In this document: positions 12,471-25,118 of the stretch, piece by piece | Numbering within the stretch: position 1 is the stretch's first letter | Layout of the letters: the number at the start of each line of letters is the position of its first letter | Assembly: GCA_019009955.1 (NCBI GenBank) | Contig: CM032229.1 | Coordinates: forward strand, 2,918,501 to 2,982,500 | Source of the DNA: Riptortus pedestris | Lineage: Eukaryota > Arthropoda > Insecta > Hemiptera > Alydidae | Reading direction: 5' to 3' | Length of the DNA: 64,000 nt | Position numbers and translations under genes: made by a program | Notes under the pieces: generated by a model | What the model was told of the DNA's origin: nothing | What the model saw: only the letters and a program-made list of their open reading frames with translations | Databases searched by the model: none

Positions 12471-12515
<45 letters not shown>

Positions 12516-12530
12516 ACTCTCTCTCTCTGT
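12471..12530. repeat. (TC)n microsatellite
   Basis: TC/CT dinucleotides with a CACTCACT interruption. It is the complementary motif to the preceding GA block, about 200 bases away. Confidence 0.9.
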
Positions 12531-12804
12531 CAAAACACTCATTACACCTCTGTTTTATTGCTCCACCCCCTCTCTCCCTCTCTCTCTACCCTCCCTATGT
12601 TATATTCTCATTCGCCGATGTGGTTGAAAACAAACACCCTTCGAGTCTGTCAGCTCTTCCAGCGCACTTTATTTCTTTATCTTCGCCGCTTCCTCTTTTT
12701 TTCCCGCCTCTAGCATTCTCGCCTTCCACTACAACAATTATGTACTACAACATATATTTGCACCACTCCAATCCTCCATATCCTACCGCTAAAACTCTCC
12801 CGGC

Positions 12805-12807
<3 letters not shown>

Positions 12808-12892
<85 letters not shown>
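12808..12892. repeat. (AG)n microsatellite
   Basis: AG dinucleotides interrupted once by ATAG. Confidence 0.95.
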
Positions 12893-12897
<5 letters not shown>

Positions 12898-12949
12898 GGA
12901 AACCTGTCAAAGATGATAATGTATTCCAGCACATGGACACTAAAAAAAA

Positions 12950-13152
12950 AATAATAATTATTAAGTCCCATTTTTTGTAACTAATTGGGGATGGGTTATC
13001 TACAGGTTACCACATTTTTCTATCCAGAGTGGGACTACGGATTTTATTTAATCCGTTTAATCCGAGTTCGTCAATAAATAAATTCCTATTGCCCAGGCGG
13101 AAATTGAACACGCTACTCAACCGTGTGGGACTAAGGGCATTTAAGTAGAATT
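12950..13152 (-). mobile_element. tRNA-derived SINE, copy 2
   Basis: Reverse-complement SINE: GGGTTATCTACAGGTTACCA, then a CCAGAGTGGGACTA block, AATAAATTCCTATTGCCCAG, and CTCAACCGTGTGGGACTAAG near its tRNA-like 5' end. The 3' tail is the ATAATAATTATTAA run at its left edge. Confidence 0.75.
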
Positions 13153-13548
13153 CGATCATTTCTCTTTAGAATTAACCCATTGCCTGCTTTGAATGTCAAG
13201 TGAGTCGAGAGTGTTTGTACGTAAACATCTCATTCATCATCCTTGAAACTCAATATACTTTTTCCCTCAAAAATATATAGATCTATAGTTTCTGAGCCAG
13301 TAATCCTCTCTAAGAAGATAAGGGAGGGAGGTTCAGAAAGAGTTCAAAAATGCAAAATAGCAACTTTCCCTTCCTATTTGAAATATTGTCATATTGCTAT
13401 TTCCTCTTCCTAGTTGTGATAAAGTAAATTTGTCATTTTTCCTTCCTATTTGAGATACGGTAATACTGTTTACGCCCATTCTTTATCTTAAATGTCACCG
13501 CCTTTCTTAAAATGTATACACCCCATTTCTTCCGTGCATTCATATTTA

Positions 13549-13628
13549 TCCTTAGTCCCACTCTGGATAGAAAATGGTAGTAAACTCTATACAATCCACC
13601 CTAATTAGCAGGACAAACTGGACTACTT
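13549..13628 (+). mobile_element. SINE 3' fragment
   Basis: CCTTAGTCCCACTCTGGATA, GAAAATGGTAGTAAACTCTA and CACCCTAATTAGCA match the 3' half of the SINE family on the plus strand. The tRNA-like head is missing. Confidence 0.6.
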
Positions 13629-16063
13629 ACAGTAATATCATTTAAAACTATTTCATTTGAATGTGATATATGTTATCTCATCAATCCAACGTGTAGAAAA
13701 ATGCCATAAAACTTAAATTATTGATATCTTTATGATAAAGAAAAAGGATCTTAAATAAATCTTATCTAATCTTATTTTTTTGTTAGGTACGGACAAATTT
13801 GAAAATTCTTCATTTTTTCCTTCTTCCTTAGTCAATTTTCACTACCCCCCTCCCCTTTAGTAGAAGAGATGAGTAACTAACTACATGTTACAAATCACAA
13901 ATATAAAATCTCAAAATATCAAGACTATTCTTCTGTGACTTATTGTTGGTTGTGCACATATCAATAAACTAGCCTAATTTTACCTCCTTGGAGGAAGCTG
14001 ACGTCACGGATCCAAAAAACAAATTTTTTTTCCCAAGAAAAATCATCCAACATATATTCTTCATTAATAATAGATAGAGAATAGCGGAAACAAGGATAAA
14101 AAAATAGGGATATCTCGACATTGACGAATCGACGAAATTAAAGATATAAATAGTCTACAATAATAAAAAATTAAGTAACCAGTCTCTACTGGCATGAATA
14201 AAATATTAGAAATAATCGTAATAATGATACGCTAAGAAATATTTGCTAATAACTTCTTCAAGTTGTTTCATGCAATGCATGAGTACTCATAATTTATCAA
14301 TTCTTGGTGCACCACATTTTGCAACATTTATATTATCTGCAGGCCTGCTTTCGTTATTATGGTTCAAAATAAAATTAGACGTTCACTTTCCACATAAGCA
14401 CAGCGTCCACATAAACATTAGTGTGCACTTAACACAAACACGTATGGAAGATCCCGAGTTTCCAACCTACACATGTTTACTAACACGCCCGTTAAACCGG
14501 ATGTAATAATTACGAGGTTATCTAAAGAGATGTAGAGGCAGAATTTGCGATCTGCGATTTGTGACAAAAAATTTTCAGGGAGGGTCAAAACGAATAGTTT
14601 TATTAAAATCCGACATAAGAATATAAGAATTTTTTGTGGGATCACAATGATCCTTTAATTTGTTCAAGGAAATAAAACTCCCACAAATTTGGGTATCAAT
14701 AATAATTTCTGGATTCAATTATAGAAGAGATATTTCCTGTTATTCTTGTCGTACCTTACAACCCCCAATTACAAAAATCCAATATACTCAGTTACCCGCA
14801 TTTACTGAATTATTCTAAAAAGCCAAAACGTTGTGTTCCATTGACAAATTTAAAATTGTGAGTGTTACATTGTAATTAGGGAATTTTCCTCAAATATTTA
14901 AAGTGCAGCTGGAAAAATCATAAAGTACCCTGGTTTGCTGAAAAGGGAATCTTAGATTGTGTCTTCGTAAACAAATACAATATGTTATATATCTGAAAAA
15001 TACAGTTTCTTGTTTAACTCAAGAGATCAATGACATACGTGATATTAGTTTAAGTTGGTTCCTTTGCATCGAAAATCATATTACGCAAAACTGAGCTCAA
15101 AGTATAGAACCTTCAAAATGAGAAAATATGACAAAGTAGGTCTAAAGATCCAGAATTATTTTCTGCTAAAGAACATTTTCAACTTCCTTAAGCAAAGCAT
15201 TCAGAAAATAAAACGTATTCAGATTTTTTAAATTTTTTTTGAGTCATTACAAAAATATATTTCCAGAGCTGAAATGTAACATGTAAGTGTCAGCTAGTGT
15301 AAACAATATTAATTGGCATTCAAAATTTAAAATAGATTTGATATTATACCTTTTAATTAGGCATAGACTTCACACTTTATTTTCTATCTTCCGTGATATC
15401 CTGATAGATAAACCAAAATCATGAGTCGAAAACAATATATTTCATAAAACTTCGACTAACATTTTTATACTATTTTAGGCTATTAATCTTACTCAAAATC
15501 AATAGAGATATCAATAGCTCAAACAAAATTGGGCAAAGACTAAAAATTACTATAATTTGTTGAGCCCATAAATTGTAAGGGCTTAAAAGAATAAAATATG
15601 TGTCAAGAGAAGAGATTATTGAAGCCGCTGACAGGCGCAGTTTGGCTGCCAGCAAGGTCAGCCCTAACACAGTCCAGATTGAGAAAGCAAACATTCAATG
15701 CACTAAACCTTTATTGTGGAGTAAAACATCAGAAATTATACATTGTACTTGTTCTCTTTAAGAACACTTTTATTTACAAAACAATGATCACTACTACATG
15801 GGTTATTGTGTGTGTATAATACTATATTTAGGGGTGCTCAGATTTTTCTACAAGGTTTTTGGTGAAAAAGAAACTTTACTTCAAGCCAATATTTACAGAA
15901 ATTTAGTCATATTCCCATCCGAAAATAGTTCTATAATTATTCGTTATATGAGGAAAAAAAAATAAAAAATAGCAATTTATATCTGAAAATAATGTAACAA
16001 TAAAACAAATATATAATATAATAATGTTTGCAGTTACTTTATATTGTGAATGTGATCCTATTT
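13629..16063. other. AT-rich unique DNA
   Basis: Only short open frames with no recognisable protein similarity. No RNA genes or structured repeats were noticed. Confidence 0.5.
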
Positions 16064-16186
16064 TAGCAGATTTCCCTCAAGGGAAATCAGCTATTGAGGT
16101 TGTACTCATGACGGAATTTTCGAAATTTTTCTTCAAATGTCCATCGATCCTACCTAGTAGATGACGAAAATAAGGTCCGTCCAAAA

Positions 16187-16248
<62 letters not shown>

Positions 16249-16680
16249 CTGTTGCCGCTCTAGCGGTCGCAATTTTTGTTTGATCGTTACCAAACTCGAT
16301 ATTTGGTCGTTTTATGTAAAAAGGAATATCAAGTTCGTTAACGGCTGAAATAGGACCAGTGGGAGGGGGGTTTAGAGGGGAGGATTTTCGAAAATTCGAA
16401 ATATCTCCGTTACTATACGTCAGATCAAAAAATTGTACAGAATCAATCTTATTACAAATTAAATTTACTATAAATATTGTTATATACATTTACTCTCTAT
16501 CTTGAATATTAACCGAAATATTTGCATTTTATTAAATCTGGGCGGCTAACGGACGAAGTGTCTTTCCCGCCAAAAGCTAGTTCGGCCGTTTCATTAACTG
16601 CTTGGCTCTCGTGAAATTTCTCTATTGTATAACTTCACGTGGGAAATCTGCTTAGTTTACGCAGCCCCTGCGTGACGGAC
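16064..16680 (+). mobile_element. HINE-like element, copy 3 (reference copy)
   Basis: The cleanest full-length copy, about 617 bp. It has the terminal palindrome TAGCAGATTTCCCTCAAGGG, CCATCGATCC and GATGACGAAAA blocks, a (TA)n core at 16190-16244, GTCTGTTGCCGCTCTAGCGG, a G-run, CACGTGGGAAATCTGCTTAG, the stem-loop ACGCAGCCCCTGCGT and the GACGGAC terminus. It is flanked by T's on both sides. Confidence 0.85.
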
Positions 16681-16709
16681 TTTTTTTTTATCTTAGAGGT
16701 TAAGTAATT

Positions 16710-16935
16710 CTAGCATTGTGGGTCGCAATGAGAGTTAAGGCGTTTGTGTTAATCTCAAGTGGTAAACCTACAGTAATGTGTTCGATTCCCTCCTGGGCAA
16801 TGGGAATGTATTTAGTGACGACTCCATTAAATAAAATTCATTGTCTTAACCTGGCTAGAAAAGTGGGGAAATCTATAGTAAACCCTTCCCAATTAGACAT
16901 AGTGGCACAAAGAGGACGTAAATAAATAATGATAT
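16710..16935 (+). mobile_element. tRNA-derived SINE, copy 3
   Basis: A box-like start (GGGTCGCAATGAGAGTTAAG), B box (TGTTCGATTCCCTCC), then the SINE body GGAATGTATTTAGTGACGA, TTAACCTGGCTAGAAAAG, CCCAATTAGACATAGTGGCA and the tail CAAAGAGGACGTAAATAAAT. It sits about 30 bases after HINE copy 3. Confidence 0.8.
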
Positions 16936-17156
16936 TCTAGTATTTGTAACAACAAACAGCTTACTCCACATTACAAAACTGTAATTATCAACAATAATGA
17001 ACAACTTGTTTGCAGCCCCCGATCAGAGGAAATAAAAATTATCAAAATATTGACCTAGACTAAAATTAATTTATCAACATTGGCCATAGACATTGGAAAA
17101 AACTTCAGTGGATGTTATATAAACTGCACAAAAAATTTACATAGTTCAATAAACAA

Positions 17157-17220
<64 letters not shown>

Positions 17221-18128
17221 TATGTGGGAAATATATAATTAGAAGAAGTAAGTTCTTGACTTGTACAAACGTTTAATAGAACTCTAATTCGAAAAAGAAA
17301 TTAATACCAGAACACACACACGCTTGTGGGTGTCATCTTTACACAAAAAATAAAATTAAAAAAGATTTAAGCTTAGCTAAAAAATAATCGTTGTTCTGCC
17401 CAGTTAATCTTGAAGGTATTATTAATTGTGGGCTTTTCTAATCATGTTGCTGTTTGGCCATAATTAGGAGGCGAGGCTGGGATGAGAGCGGCGAGTGCAA
17501 AGGCTACAGATGAAGGCAGTAAAAATAGAGCAAGAGCCCGCGATACGGCGACTCAGGCACTGGTCCCTTGTTACTCAACATGTATATAGCTGTAATTAAT
17601 TATCATAAACTCACTATAATTAAATTGTTTTAGTAATACCTTTAATAGGGCGTGAGGTGTATGTTTGATACCTCATCATTTCCCATTTCTGTCCACGTTA
17701 CCCGACGTTATATCTGGTTGATGTCCCGGTTGTCGCCAACAATGTCATCTTGTAGTTAAGTGGCTAAGGTATTAAGAGTTGTTAGAAGAATTTTCACAGC
17801 GTTTCAGTCATTAATATTTATTGTAATCTCAGGTATCTCATCATCCAATTGATGCTGCAACGACCGACCGGGGAAAATTATATGTCTATTCTCTTTCCTA
17901 GCTTGGCGATTATGAATTCATTTCAGCTAATCTTGAGCCGGATTTAAGCTTTGTAATATATTAGCTCATAGCTAATGTGAAACGAGTAGCTGGGTGGTTT
18001 ATTGGATGCTAGATAATACAAAAAACGCTTATTAATAATGAAGTTAGAAAAAATATTAAAATGACGGTAGGAAATTCATTTTTCAGTAAGGTTGGTGGCA
18101 AAACAGTTCTAGACCACACTCATAAAAA
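16936..18128. other. AT-rich DNA with a (CA)n(TA)n tract at 17158-17215
   Basis: Apart from the compound microsatellite, a GC-richer unique block lies at about 17440-17580. No coding similarity was found in it. Confidence 0.5.
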
Positions 18129-18780
18129 TCCGCCACATAGGGGCTGCGTTACTCACGTAAAGGCATTAGCAGATTACCCACGTAAAATGCATTTATCTTG
18201 AAAAGTAAAACCTCAATATTTGGTATTTAAGTTTCAAACACAGTGTTTCACTAAATAACAGAGTATTGTTTATATGATATGAGTAGAAAGAGGAGGGGGA
18301 GGCGGCTTCACTGAAGGCTGAAAACTAAAAAAATGCAAACATCTCAGTTAACACTGAAGATACAGAATAAATGTATACAACAACATTTATAGAAAATTAT
18401 ATTTGCAATAAGATAGATTCTATACAAATTTTCTATCCGACTTAAAATAACAGAAATATTTTGAATGTTAAAAATTCTCCCCTTGTTCGATTTCAGCCGT
18501 TAACGAAGTTGGTATTTTTTTTTTTTTTTAACATAAAACGATTATATATGTTTTATATATAATTTTGAACGGGCCTCATTTTCATCATCTACTAGGTAGG
18601 ATCGATGGGCATTTGAAGTTAAGTTTGGTAACAATAAAACAATAATTCCGACCGCTAGAGCGGTAACAGACATATATATATATAAAGAATGGGAATCTTT
18701 TTGGAAAAATCGATGAATATTTGAGAACCGTGGCATGAGTACAAACTCAATAGATGATTTCTCTTAAGGGAAATCTGCTA
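18129..18780 (-). mobile_element. HINE-like element, copy 4
   Basis: Minus-strand copy. It starts with a mutated stem-loop (CACATAGGGGCTGCGTT) and CAGATTACCCACGT, continues through GATTTCAGCCGTTAACGA, a short TATATATATA core and GACATTTGAAG-like blocks, and ends in the palindrome half TTAAGGGAAATCTGCTA. Confidence 0.8.
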
Positions 18781-19800
18781 ATAATATCATCGTAACGTTT
18801 TCCAGTGGATAGTAATGGGAACAGTAGGCAGTGTACTATTGCAGTTCATCCCTTTTGCAGTTAAATTTCGTTGGAAATATGTGGCTCTTGAAGATGTTAT
18901 ATTCTTGTGTCAATGTATAGGCGGGTGTCGTGTAATAGTTCTGAAAGGTTGGTAGTTAAGTTTTCTTCAGTTATTGTCATATGTTTGATAGTTAGTTGTG
19001 TATTGCACAGTGTACATAAAGGTGGTACTGTCCTAGTCATGAGGTGTCCGTGTGTTGCTGTGTGAATGGCCGTGCCTCAAACGAGCAAGGACTACTTCTT
19101 CTCTTCTAGTATTCTGACTACTTGCCAGACATTCTTTTTCCCATTTTATCTTGATCTGTTTTTTTAATAAGTTTATTGATATCGCGTGCTGAAATGTGTC
19201 AAATTTAAGGTTCTCTCAGTCAGGTTTCTTCTTCGCTAGTAAGATTCTTATAGATCGGGGGTAGGGTATCCCAAACTACAAAGGCACCGCGATCTAGGTC
19301 ATAAGGTTGGAGATGGTACGGAAGTAGACTAGACTTACTGCAGACTGGCCGGTACAAGGTACAAGGTACAGGCAAGTACTTTCTACTCGAGCACTATCGG
19401 TCCATCTTTCCCACCCCCACCACTCTGCACCAATCTCCTCCTATATAAACACTCTCTGCAGCTCCATATATCATACATTTTATCAATATAACCATTTATA
19501 AGCTTCAAGTCAATATGGCCAATGTATAAAGTTCGAAAAACACAATATTTCTACTGTCAGATCTGTCTGTAGGTGCATTCATTCCTGACTAACCGTCCAG
19601 TACAACGATTGTGGTTTTGATGCGATGGCACTGATTTCTAGCATTTCGTAAAATTGTACTTAGTAACTGCTGGAAACCTCAAGTTTTTATGGTCACCTAT
19701 GGTTGTTTACAATTGGTTTTAGCAAGTCGCAAGTCTGTACAGGTAAGCAATACTTCTTGAAATAATAAAGTCTTCCTTTCTTAGGCTATAAAAGCTAGTT
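18781..19800. other. Unique DNA upstream of a LINE fragment
   Basis: A short GTACAAGGTACAAGGTACAG direct repeat at about 19355-19372 and a TATA-box-like CTATATAAA at about 19441. Neither is tied to a coding region. Confidence 0.35.
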
Positions 19801-20447
19801 ATGAACGTGTTGAAAACTAATATTCTAGATTTCAGTAAACATTGTTTACATTCTTCAGAAGTGATCCCAATTAATAATCAGGACATCCAACCAGTCCCCA
19901 AGATAAAGTTTTTAGGATTGACTGTGGACAAACGCCTTGACTGGTTCGATCAAAGTGAAGAATTACGTAAAAATCTAAAATTGCTTCGCGTCTTATTCAA
20001 ATGTGTTAAAAAATATATTCCATGGGAAACTGGATTATTAATATGCTATGGATATTTCCATAACCTGATAACTTATGACGTTATGTATGTGGGCAACTTA
20101 CTTATTTAAATTGCAAAAGATAGCAATATGGTTTATATACAACAGAAGTTCAAGAGACTCCTGCTGCCCACGTATTAAGGAGTCAAAAATAATGACTTTG
20201 CCCTGAATATAAATAAAAGAATGTACCTAACTACATTGTTTGGGAAAGTAAAATGAACGTTTTTTACAAAAATGGCATGAAAATTAAACATAAATCAAGA
20301 TACAAGAATTTCCTTCAAACGCCCAACCACAAACATAAATATTTTCAGAAAAGCGTTTCATTTTCAGGAGTAAAACTCTTTAACGCTCTGCCCGAATGTG
20401 TTAAATCTATTAAAAAATACTCTTGCTTCACTAAGCTCAATATTTAA
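19801..20447 (+). pseudogene. Decayed non-LTR retrotransposon, end of reverse-transcriptase ORF
   Basis: The first frame (19801-20109) contains KIKFLGLTVDKRLDWFD, the 'FLG...D..L.W' thumb-side motif that follows the YADD box in Jockey/CR1-type LINE reverse transcriptases. After a frameshift near 20100 the reading continues as KLQKIAIWFIYNRSSRDSC and KIMTLP, the usual 'LQK.AIR.I......SC' segment. A second frame (20253-20447) ends with SVSFSGVKLFNALPECVKS, the typical LINE ORF2 C-terminus. At least one frameshift and stops make it a dead copy. It is 5'-truncated, and at its 3' side it abuts a truncated HINE at about 20440. Confidence 0.75.
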
Positions 20448-21116
20448 ACGTTTTACGTAAAACTAAAGATGAAGGTTAGATAAGATAAACGGCTGGAAAA
20501 GAGGGCGGGGGGGGGGTTAACCATAGAGGAATTTAAAAAATTTAAAATAAGTGTCAGATCGAAAAATTAGAACAAGTTAGAACCAAACTTAATATGTATA
20601 TATACATATTGTCTCTATCTGGAATAACCAAAATATTTGCATTTGATAATTTTCAGCCTTTCAGTTAACCTCCAGTTTTATTCATCCCACGTGAATACTT
20701 AACAAATATCTGGAATTGTCATATTTTATGTTTAAATACCTAATATTGTTTTCAACTGGCACTTATTATGTGAGATATATGAGAATACATAATGTGTCAA
20801 CGTCATCAATTAAGTTTTCTCTACTCCAAAATATATATTTCTGCTTTCCCATGATCGATATCTAACTTTGTCATTAGACACTAATTACCATATTAGTTAG
20901 TGTTTGAAATAGGATGGCGTTTCAAAAGTTCATGATAATTTTATAAAAACAATCTTACGCGTTATAGTACAATTGTTTCAGGTCCACAATAGCCCCCTCC
21001 CTTCTGCTCATCGAATTTTGATTTGGAAATATAGATTATATGGTTTATAAAATTCTTAGTCTGCCATTCCTTCATGTGGAAAACTGCTTAGTTTACGCAG
21101 CCCCTGTGTGTCCGAC
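20440..21116 (+). mobile_element. HINE-like element, copy 5, 5'-truncated
   Basis: It begins inside the family at AAACGTTTTACGTAAAACTA, then a G-run (20503 onward), GTCAGATCGAAAAATT, and the 3' end AAACTGCTTAGTTTACGCAG followed by CCCCTGTGTGTCCGAC. The terminal palindrome and TA core are absent. Confidence 0.75.
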
Positions 21117-22174
21117 TTCATCAGGTTCCTGAACTATACGACACTTTTCTTCACACAACAAATTCATTTTAGCAGTTCAAGTGCCAGGCAACAGAGGCGT
21201 AGTGTCAGAGCTACGATTTGCAATGAGGAGCCCGCCAGAGGGCGACGACCTCTAAATATAAATAATAGAATTAATCCCTACATGTGATGATGATGATGAT
21301 TAAAGTGTTGATGTGATCAATCATAGTTGCGACAAACTCTCTAATCAGGTCCCCTCCTCCCAAACACCAACTCATTCCCCACCTAATGCCCTCTCTTTCG
21401 TTTTATTTCTTCCCACAGGGTTAATTTAAATCGTATAATTCCGATAATTGGTAATAATGTAGTCATTATTGCTGGTTTACTGAATAAAATATTGTACTTA
21501 ATTAATGATTTCAGGCCGTTAACCCAGCTCTGCCATAGAAAAAAACATAGAATCATTCTATAGACCGATCTAGCTATTATATGAACTCTGTAGTAAACTT
21601 TTATTACATTTGAAGATATGAAACGTAATTTCTTAGAGAATAAAGCGAAGGGAATAAAAGAAAACTTAAACCGTATTATCTTTCTTCAAAATAACTTCCT
21701 TTAGTTTCACCTAACTTTTCTCAATCATTACATCGTTGTTTTATCTCTCGTCCAAGAAGTATTAAGGCTTTGAATAAATAAATTTGGAAAAGAATATTTT
21801 ACTTCTAATTTCTATTAAAAAACTATTGACTAAATCATTGTTGTCAAATATGTGACAATTACTGTCACTTATGAAATAGACGTTATACCATTTATATAAC
21901 TTTCACCAAAACTCACTAGGATATTTCCGAGTATTGGTCGGATTTTGTATTTGAAATAAATAAAAAAAAATTAGTACTTGATTTGCATGAGTTTGTTATA
22001 AAACACGCTGGTCTTGGTGCCTACTTGATGCTTGGGTATTGATCGCTGACAATCTAAGCTAATTATATTTATGTTCATTTCAGATGATGCCATATGCTGA
22101 TTCTGGATAACGCCAGTTTGATGTGCTATGTCGATTAATGAAAATGCTTTGATGATACTCAGAATCAAGTCGAT
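21117..22174. other. AT-rich DNA; nothing recognised
   Basis: A short (GAT)n run at 21288-21301. No coding or RNA features. Confidence 0.5.
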
Positions 22175-22530
22175 TATTGATAATGTTTTTTTGATGAGCT
22201 ACTTATGGAAATGGTCTGAAGAAGTTGTATGTTGACAATGCTCTGATGATGCACTTTGTTCATTGTTGAGAATGGTCTGATGTTGTTTGTTGACAATGCT
22301 CTGATGATGCACTATGTTCATTTTTCAGAATGGTCTGATGTTAATTGTTGACAATGCTCTGATGATGAACTATGTTCGTTTTTGAGAATGGTCTGATGTT
22401 AATTGTTGACAATGCTCTGATGATGAACTATGTTCGTTTTTGAGAATGGTCTGATGTTAATTGTTGACAATGCTCTGAAGCTGCACTTTGTTCATTGTTG
22501 AGAATGTTCAGATATTAATGGATGAAAATG
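22175..22530. repeat. 58-bp tandem array, about 5-6 units
   Basis: GTTGACAATGCTCTGA recurs at 22231, 22289, 22347, 22405 and 22463, a constant 58-base period. Each unit also has a GAATGGTCTGATGTT block. Diverged units flank the array on both sides. Confidence 0.9.
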
Positions 22531-25118
22531 ATCTGATAAAGCAAGTGTTCATTGTTGCCATTTGATGCACTATGTCGATTTTCGACTGTTGTTGTGATTG
22601 AGAGAAGTTAATAAATTCACTCAAAGTTCCTGACTATTAAACAAAATATTTGCTGAGTAAATGACGTTTCTCAGACTGTTTGCTGAAATTGATGTTATTC
22701 ACTCAAACACATTGTCAGTTCCATATTTGAATGACTTTGAGATTTTGTCGCAATAACTGTGAGTCGAAATTTTTTTAAACTTCTTATTTACGTGAAGTAG
22801 TAAGGGAATATTTGGTAGAGAGAGTGAAGCTATTGAGGTTGGCTTGTATGTAGAATGTATAGGCGGGTATGTCGGTAGGTGAGTGAATGCAGTAGCTGTC
22901 CATCTAACGAGGAGAACAGTCAGCTGCTAATTACTGTAGTCCTGTCACTCTGACGAATTCTACTGTATCAGATATAAGAGAGTGAATAGGGACTGGCGGC
23001 TTATCAGATCCCCGATTTAACAGGTGTTTGATGCTTGTAGCTGTCCAGATAGGGCGGGACAAGAAAGGACTTGACTCTTGCAGTAAATAGACGAAAAGAT
23101 CGCTCTGTAATTCAGAGTGTCAGAGCTCTCCGGTGTGAAAGATCTTTTGATCTCTCCAGGAGGTGGGGGGGGGGCAGTGTTTGTAAGGGGGGGGGGTATG
23201 TTTTTTCTCCGGCGTGAATCTCTCGTCAATTAGGGGAGGATACAACGAGGCTAGATACTAGACAGCTTGATACAAGGCGGCCAGATACAAGGCGGCCAGA
23301 TACAAGCTTTGGTTTTTGTTGTCTGAGGTGCCATGGACTGATTAAATGATGATATGCCTCCATCCAACATTAATAACTAGTCCTTATCTACAATTAGGTA
23401 ATCACTCCCTCATTATAACCTTCCTGATAAGAGTAGGTTTCTCTATTGTTGTTCAGTTTACTCTACCCAAAGCTTCCCTAAGTTCACGCTAGCAAGAGTC
23501 ACCTAGCTTCTTACTCCTAGCAAATACACTATTGGGGTAGGCCATATGAATAAATTACTTTCGAAAAAAGAAAAGTAAAGGCTTCTGCAAAAACTAATGG
23601 GACTATGACTAGGAAAGGAATTTTAATATTAATGTCTAGAACGTAGGTTTCTTTCTACTGCTTTCAACCATTTTGGGGGAATTTTTTCATTAAAAAAATA
23701 CCTTCTTACTTTTGTATGTCTGGCCTCTCACTCTCTCTCTCTCGCGGTCTCACTCCATTTGTGTTAACCCATCCTCTCTTTTTGTATTTCCCTTTCCTTT
23801 TCTCTTACTCTTTTTTATCCTTCTTCACCCCCGCTGTACCTTAAGGCTGCCGTTTATACATGCGGTTCTTTCCAATTTATTTTTTGAAATTTTGAAACCC
23901 CAATTTTAATAGGTGACAATAGCTCGTCTTTACTACTCAGGTAGAAATCTAGCAGTGAGGTCAAGCCTATGTTCAATAAAGTGTGGAGTGGTCAGCAAAT
24001 ATTTAATAGGCAACAGTCATAGGACGACCACAATTGGAATGCCACTGCCTCTGCACAGCGGGATTCCAATAAAATCTTATATAATTAAAATATTATTTTC
24101 ATTAAATTTTAATGACATGTTTTCCCTCTCTCTCCGCAATTATACTGTCATTTGTAATTTTAAATTACGAGGGTTTAATTGAATATATTCACATCTCAAA
24201 GTTGAAAATCGCCCTTGCACCTTTGATTTCTACGGACATTACTGGGTTGCTCTAATTTGTACTGTTCTATTTAATGCCACTCATATAAATTTTTAAATCA
24301 TTTTCTTTTTAATTGTTATAAATGAAAGATGTGAGTTTAAAACTAAGGAAATTTACAATACACATTAAATATAAACGGCATGATAGTATATGCTCACTTA
24401 TTTTTGGTTGACTTTAGGAAAATTTAATATATTAGTATTATTCAATTAATTTCCTTTATATATTCTTAAATATCATACTTACATGAATGTTAGTAGTTTG
24501 GTAGACAGTAGGACCTGAAAATAAATTCTCTTCGTATAGTCAAAACATAATTTCTTTAGTCTTAAAAACTCTAAAACTTAATAATTTTTTTTTGTTTCTT
24601 TAAATTTAGCCGTCATGTTTTATTATCATTTTGAACTTGCACTATGTGATAGGCAACAGTAGATATTTTTATCTAATGATGGACTAGGCTAAAAATGAAC
24701 TACATTATACTATTATTTTTTGCTAAACTTCGGTTGAATTTTTAAATAGATTATTAATTATGAAATTATATTCTGCAGATTTTATACTTTAAGGTGCTTG
24801 GAAGTATCTCATTTTTCTGAAATAGAATGTCGTCATTCGATTCATTGTGAACTATCTACTATTGAGTTTCATTCCATTCCATTTAACACCAGCTTGCCTC
24901 AAAGCAGCAAAGCTAAAATGTACATAGTATGATTATGCCATGAAAAAAAAAAGAAAAAAAAATACATAGAAAGCTAGAAACTTATGAAACAAAAATTATT
25001 ATTTATGGGAAACATCAGCTGGAGGGGTGAAAAATGTGGCCCGGTGTACTAGTTTTTCAACAGAATACCTCTATTAAATATTAATAATTTTAATGCTAAA
25101 ACGATACAAGAAATAAAA
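22531..25118. other. AT-rich DNA with small low-complexity tracts
   Basis: Two runs of ten G's at 23165-23174 and 23187-23196. A short tandem GATACAAGGCGGCCA near 23268-23300. A CT-rich tract at about 23725-23830. No gene similarity. Confidence 0.5.

Noticed and set aside
19430..19460. Promoter with CTATATAAA
   Set aside because: TATA-like strings are common in this AT-rich DNA and no downstream first exon was recognised.
23017..23229. Proline-rich frame on the minus strand
   Set aside because: The prolines come from the two G runs; no further support.
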